Below, piece by piece: positions 61,925 through 64,000 of a stretch of DNA of 64,000 nucleotides. Numbering within the stretch: position 1 is the first letter of the stretch; each line of letters begins with the position of its first letter. Below the pieces are notes generated by a model. It did not search any database. It was not told the DNA's origin and saw only the letters and a list, made by a program, of their open reading frames with translations. Source of the stretch: Anagrus nilaparvatae (taxonomy: Eukaryota > Arthropoda > Insecta > Hymenoptera > Mymaridae); contig JAKSXM010000132.1 in NCBI GenBank assembly GCA_022575985.1, positions 1,550,001-1,614,000 on the forward strand. The letters run 5' to 3'. The translations under genes were made by a program, and so were the position numbers.

Positions 61925-64000
61925 GTATTACTGCTGTTATTAAGAAACGTTTTAGTTCATTAGCCTTTATAGAAATCAACTTTCGTCCTTAATTTTTCTA
62001 TATTTATCGCTAGGGACGAATTAAATTTATTTTTAGATATCTATTTATTGCATTTTCTATTATATGTTATTGTATTTTCTAAAAATAAATTTTAATTTTT
62101 TAATATTTCCTGCGGATCTGATTTTAAATTGTCAAATGTCAATCGAATATTTTTTTTATTAATAGTTTACTTTTCTGAGACTTAGAAGAAACTTCAACAG
62201 TTAAGAAGAACTCATTTTATTTGCATTTTCTAACGAATTGAAAGAGGTTTTAAGCCCACCCTCCACCTGGATTTTTTTTTCAGACTCGAACAGTATTCAA
62301 TATTTTATTCTGCTGTTTCTAAAAATTGTTTATCAACTTGAGAAATAATATCAATTTTCAAAGGGTTTGTAGCTTATTGTTGCTCAAGGCGCGGATATTT
62401 TTGGGTACATACAATTCTATGAAAGTCTTTCCGATTCTGGCCAGGTACGATCCGAAAGTAAGTTTTACCAGGTATGTATAAAAATGTAAATTTAGTCAAC
62501 AGCAAATAAAAGTTTTTTCATTTTTGAAGCCTTTAGGTGACGTTAAAACACTTTCTTAGGGAACTAAATTTCAGTTTGATGGAAATAAAATTTTTTATAA
62601 TTTAGTGACATAATTATAAGCTTGGCTTTCGTGAAAACAGTGCTTACGTGTATAATAAAATATTTTTTTGGTTGCGTGTGCAAAAAAGTGCGTTCATTAT
62701 AATTTTTGCAATTTATAAAGTCAGGCATTTTGTGATCGAAAAACTAAGCTTGCAAACGAAAATTATTTTCGCGTAAAAAAAGTTTTGCTTGTAAAAAATA
62801 GTCTTAAATTTTTTTATTTAGTGCTTAACCCTTCAAAAAAATGCATTAAAAAAAAATTTATTATTTAAAATTTTTCATTTCATGTATTTTTTTTGTCATT
62901 TCAGAATATTTGAAAAAAAAGGAGAAAAATTTAAAAAATTCTTTACATAAAGAAGTAAAAGAAAATAAATTGGTAAAAGTGCGCAAGTAAGTAAGAGATA
63001 ATACTTTTGTGAAAAATAAAGGAACTTTGCCAAAAAAAAAAGTGAAATTTTATAATAATAATAAAATAGAATTTTTCTCTCTCCAGACTCTTTTTATAAA
63101 TCATAATGGTTTATGGTATTAAAAAACAAAAATAAAGAAAAATTTAATATTTTACAATATTTTTACTTTCAGATCATTAAAACTGATTTTTGAGTTTCAA
63201 AAAAAATTTAACTTTTAAAATTTATCATAATTTTTATTTTAAAAACAAGTGCATATAAATTAAAAATTGTTAAATGATTCGTTATGTTTGAATTGCTAGT
63301 ATTGCAAAGCTTTATTCAAAAATTTAAAAAGATGGTTTGATTTGTAGTTTAGGTGCCGTTTTGGAGTTAAAAAAGGTGCCTTAGAACTCATTTATATAAA
63401 ACTATTATTATAAAACCTATTGTGCTTATTTAATTTTATATTTTTAGATAAGAATAAAATTTTTTAGATAAGTTTAAACTGCTATTCAGTCTCTTTAATT
63501 TTGCATCTGATTATGACTTTAACATGCGAGACTTTATACTTTGAACCCAATGAATTTGACAAAGCTTTCAGACGTGCTATTGATTTTTTAAAAATCAATT
63601 ATTATTTAAAGCGTTACAAACAGTCCCTAAAAAAAGGACACCATTTCTCAAAATATTCCAGATATCCAAGTAGATTCTTAAAAATTTTTCATTAAATTTT
63701 TCAAAAAAAACTCGCTTAAAAATGTTCATTTACTAGCTAGAATTAAACTGAAAACTAATTAAAAAAAATAAAAGAAGAATTTAATTAAGTATAAATAATA
63801 TTTTAAAAAAGATAATTAAATTTCAATAATGTAAAATATGAAAGATATTTAATTATATGCAAGTTTCATCATCATCAACATATATAAATTCATTTACTTC
63901 TACAACCATATTTCTAAATTATTATTATTATTATTATATTATCTACACGTTCATTACATGATAGAAACTATATTAAATATCAACCAAACATAGTTACGTA

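Larger units (their letters stand above)
54263..64000. other. Upstream region or long first intron of fru
   Basis: About 9.7 kb, mostly AT-rich with no recognised coding exon. It contains the stem-loop at 55115, somewhat GC-richer patches at 55080-55200 and 55620-55740, the two hairpin-family copies and the MITE near 60.3 kb. The open frame 63501-63695 (64 codons) has no domain or splice context that I can support. Confidence 0.4.

Noticed and set aside
63501..63695. 64-codon plus-strand frame near the right end
   Set aside because: No recognised domain, no splice context, and composition like the surrounding DNA.
51606..64000. Transformer-type splice enhancer repeats (TCAATCAACA class) that would mark a sex-specific fru exon
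   Set aside because: I scanned for the motif and its complement by eye and found no cluster. The exon may lie beyond the window or use a diverged motif.

Overview
The window is animal nuclear DNA: very AT-rich, with multi-exon genes, long introns, canonical GT/AG splice sites, microsatellites and small inverted-repeat transposons. The two recognisable genes are an insect BTB zinc-finger gene and an insect odorant receptor. The wording of the BTB domain and the style of the receptor suggest a hymenopteran, possibly a parasitoid wasp, but the taxon is inferred and not proven.

The main content is the 3' two-thirds of fruitless (fru) on the minus strand. Three constant coding exons (51605-51075, 50430-50254, 49203-49080) encode the BTB domain and a short linker. 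They end in phase 1. Five separate terminal exons lie downstream over about 28 kb (first bases at 44667, 39148, 34317, 22539 and 16573). Each has an AG acceptor that keeps the frame, its own pair of C2H2 zinc fingers and its own stop codon. The layout implies one protein with a fixed dimerisation half and five interchangeable DNA-binding halves. The fourth exon (22313-22539) is easily missed because it has no useful ATG. The fifth has an unusual 48-codon in-frame open stretch after its UAG stop. No sex-specific first coding exon was recognised. A CpG-rich patch with a good minus-strand splice donor near 54.14 kb may be an upstream non-coding exon.

Downstream of fru on the same strand is a five-exon odorant receptor gene (7566-5902) that appears intact, at 393 codons.

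The left end (about 0.98-5.73 kb) is a nest of transposons. A palindromic element of about 1 kb carries two insertions: a 1.5 kb inverted-repeat element (1072-2591) and a decayed Tigger/pogo-type element (3231-5439) with 23-bp terminal inverted repeats and TA target duplications. Smaller inverted-repeat elements occur at 13.1-13.7 kb, 26.6-27.2 kb, 42.6 kb and 60.3 kb. A hairpin repeat family has three copies, at 8.0, 59.5 and 60.6 kb.

The remaining sequence is AT-rich intron, intergenic or 3'-flanking DNA with simple repeats. I saw no rRNA, tRNA, CRISPR array or bacterial-type operon.
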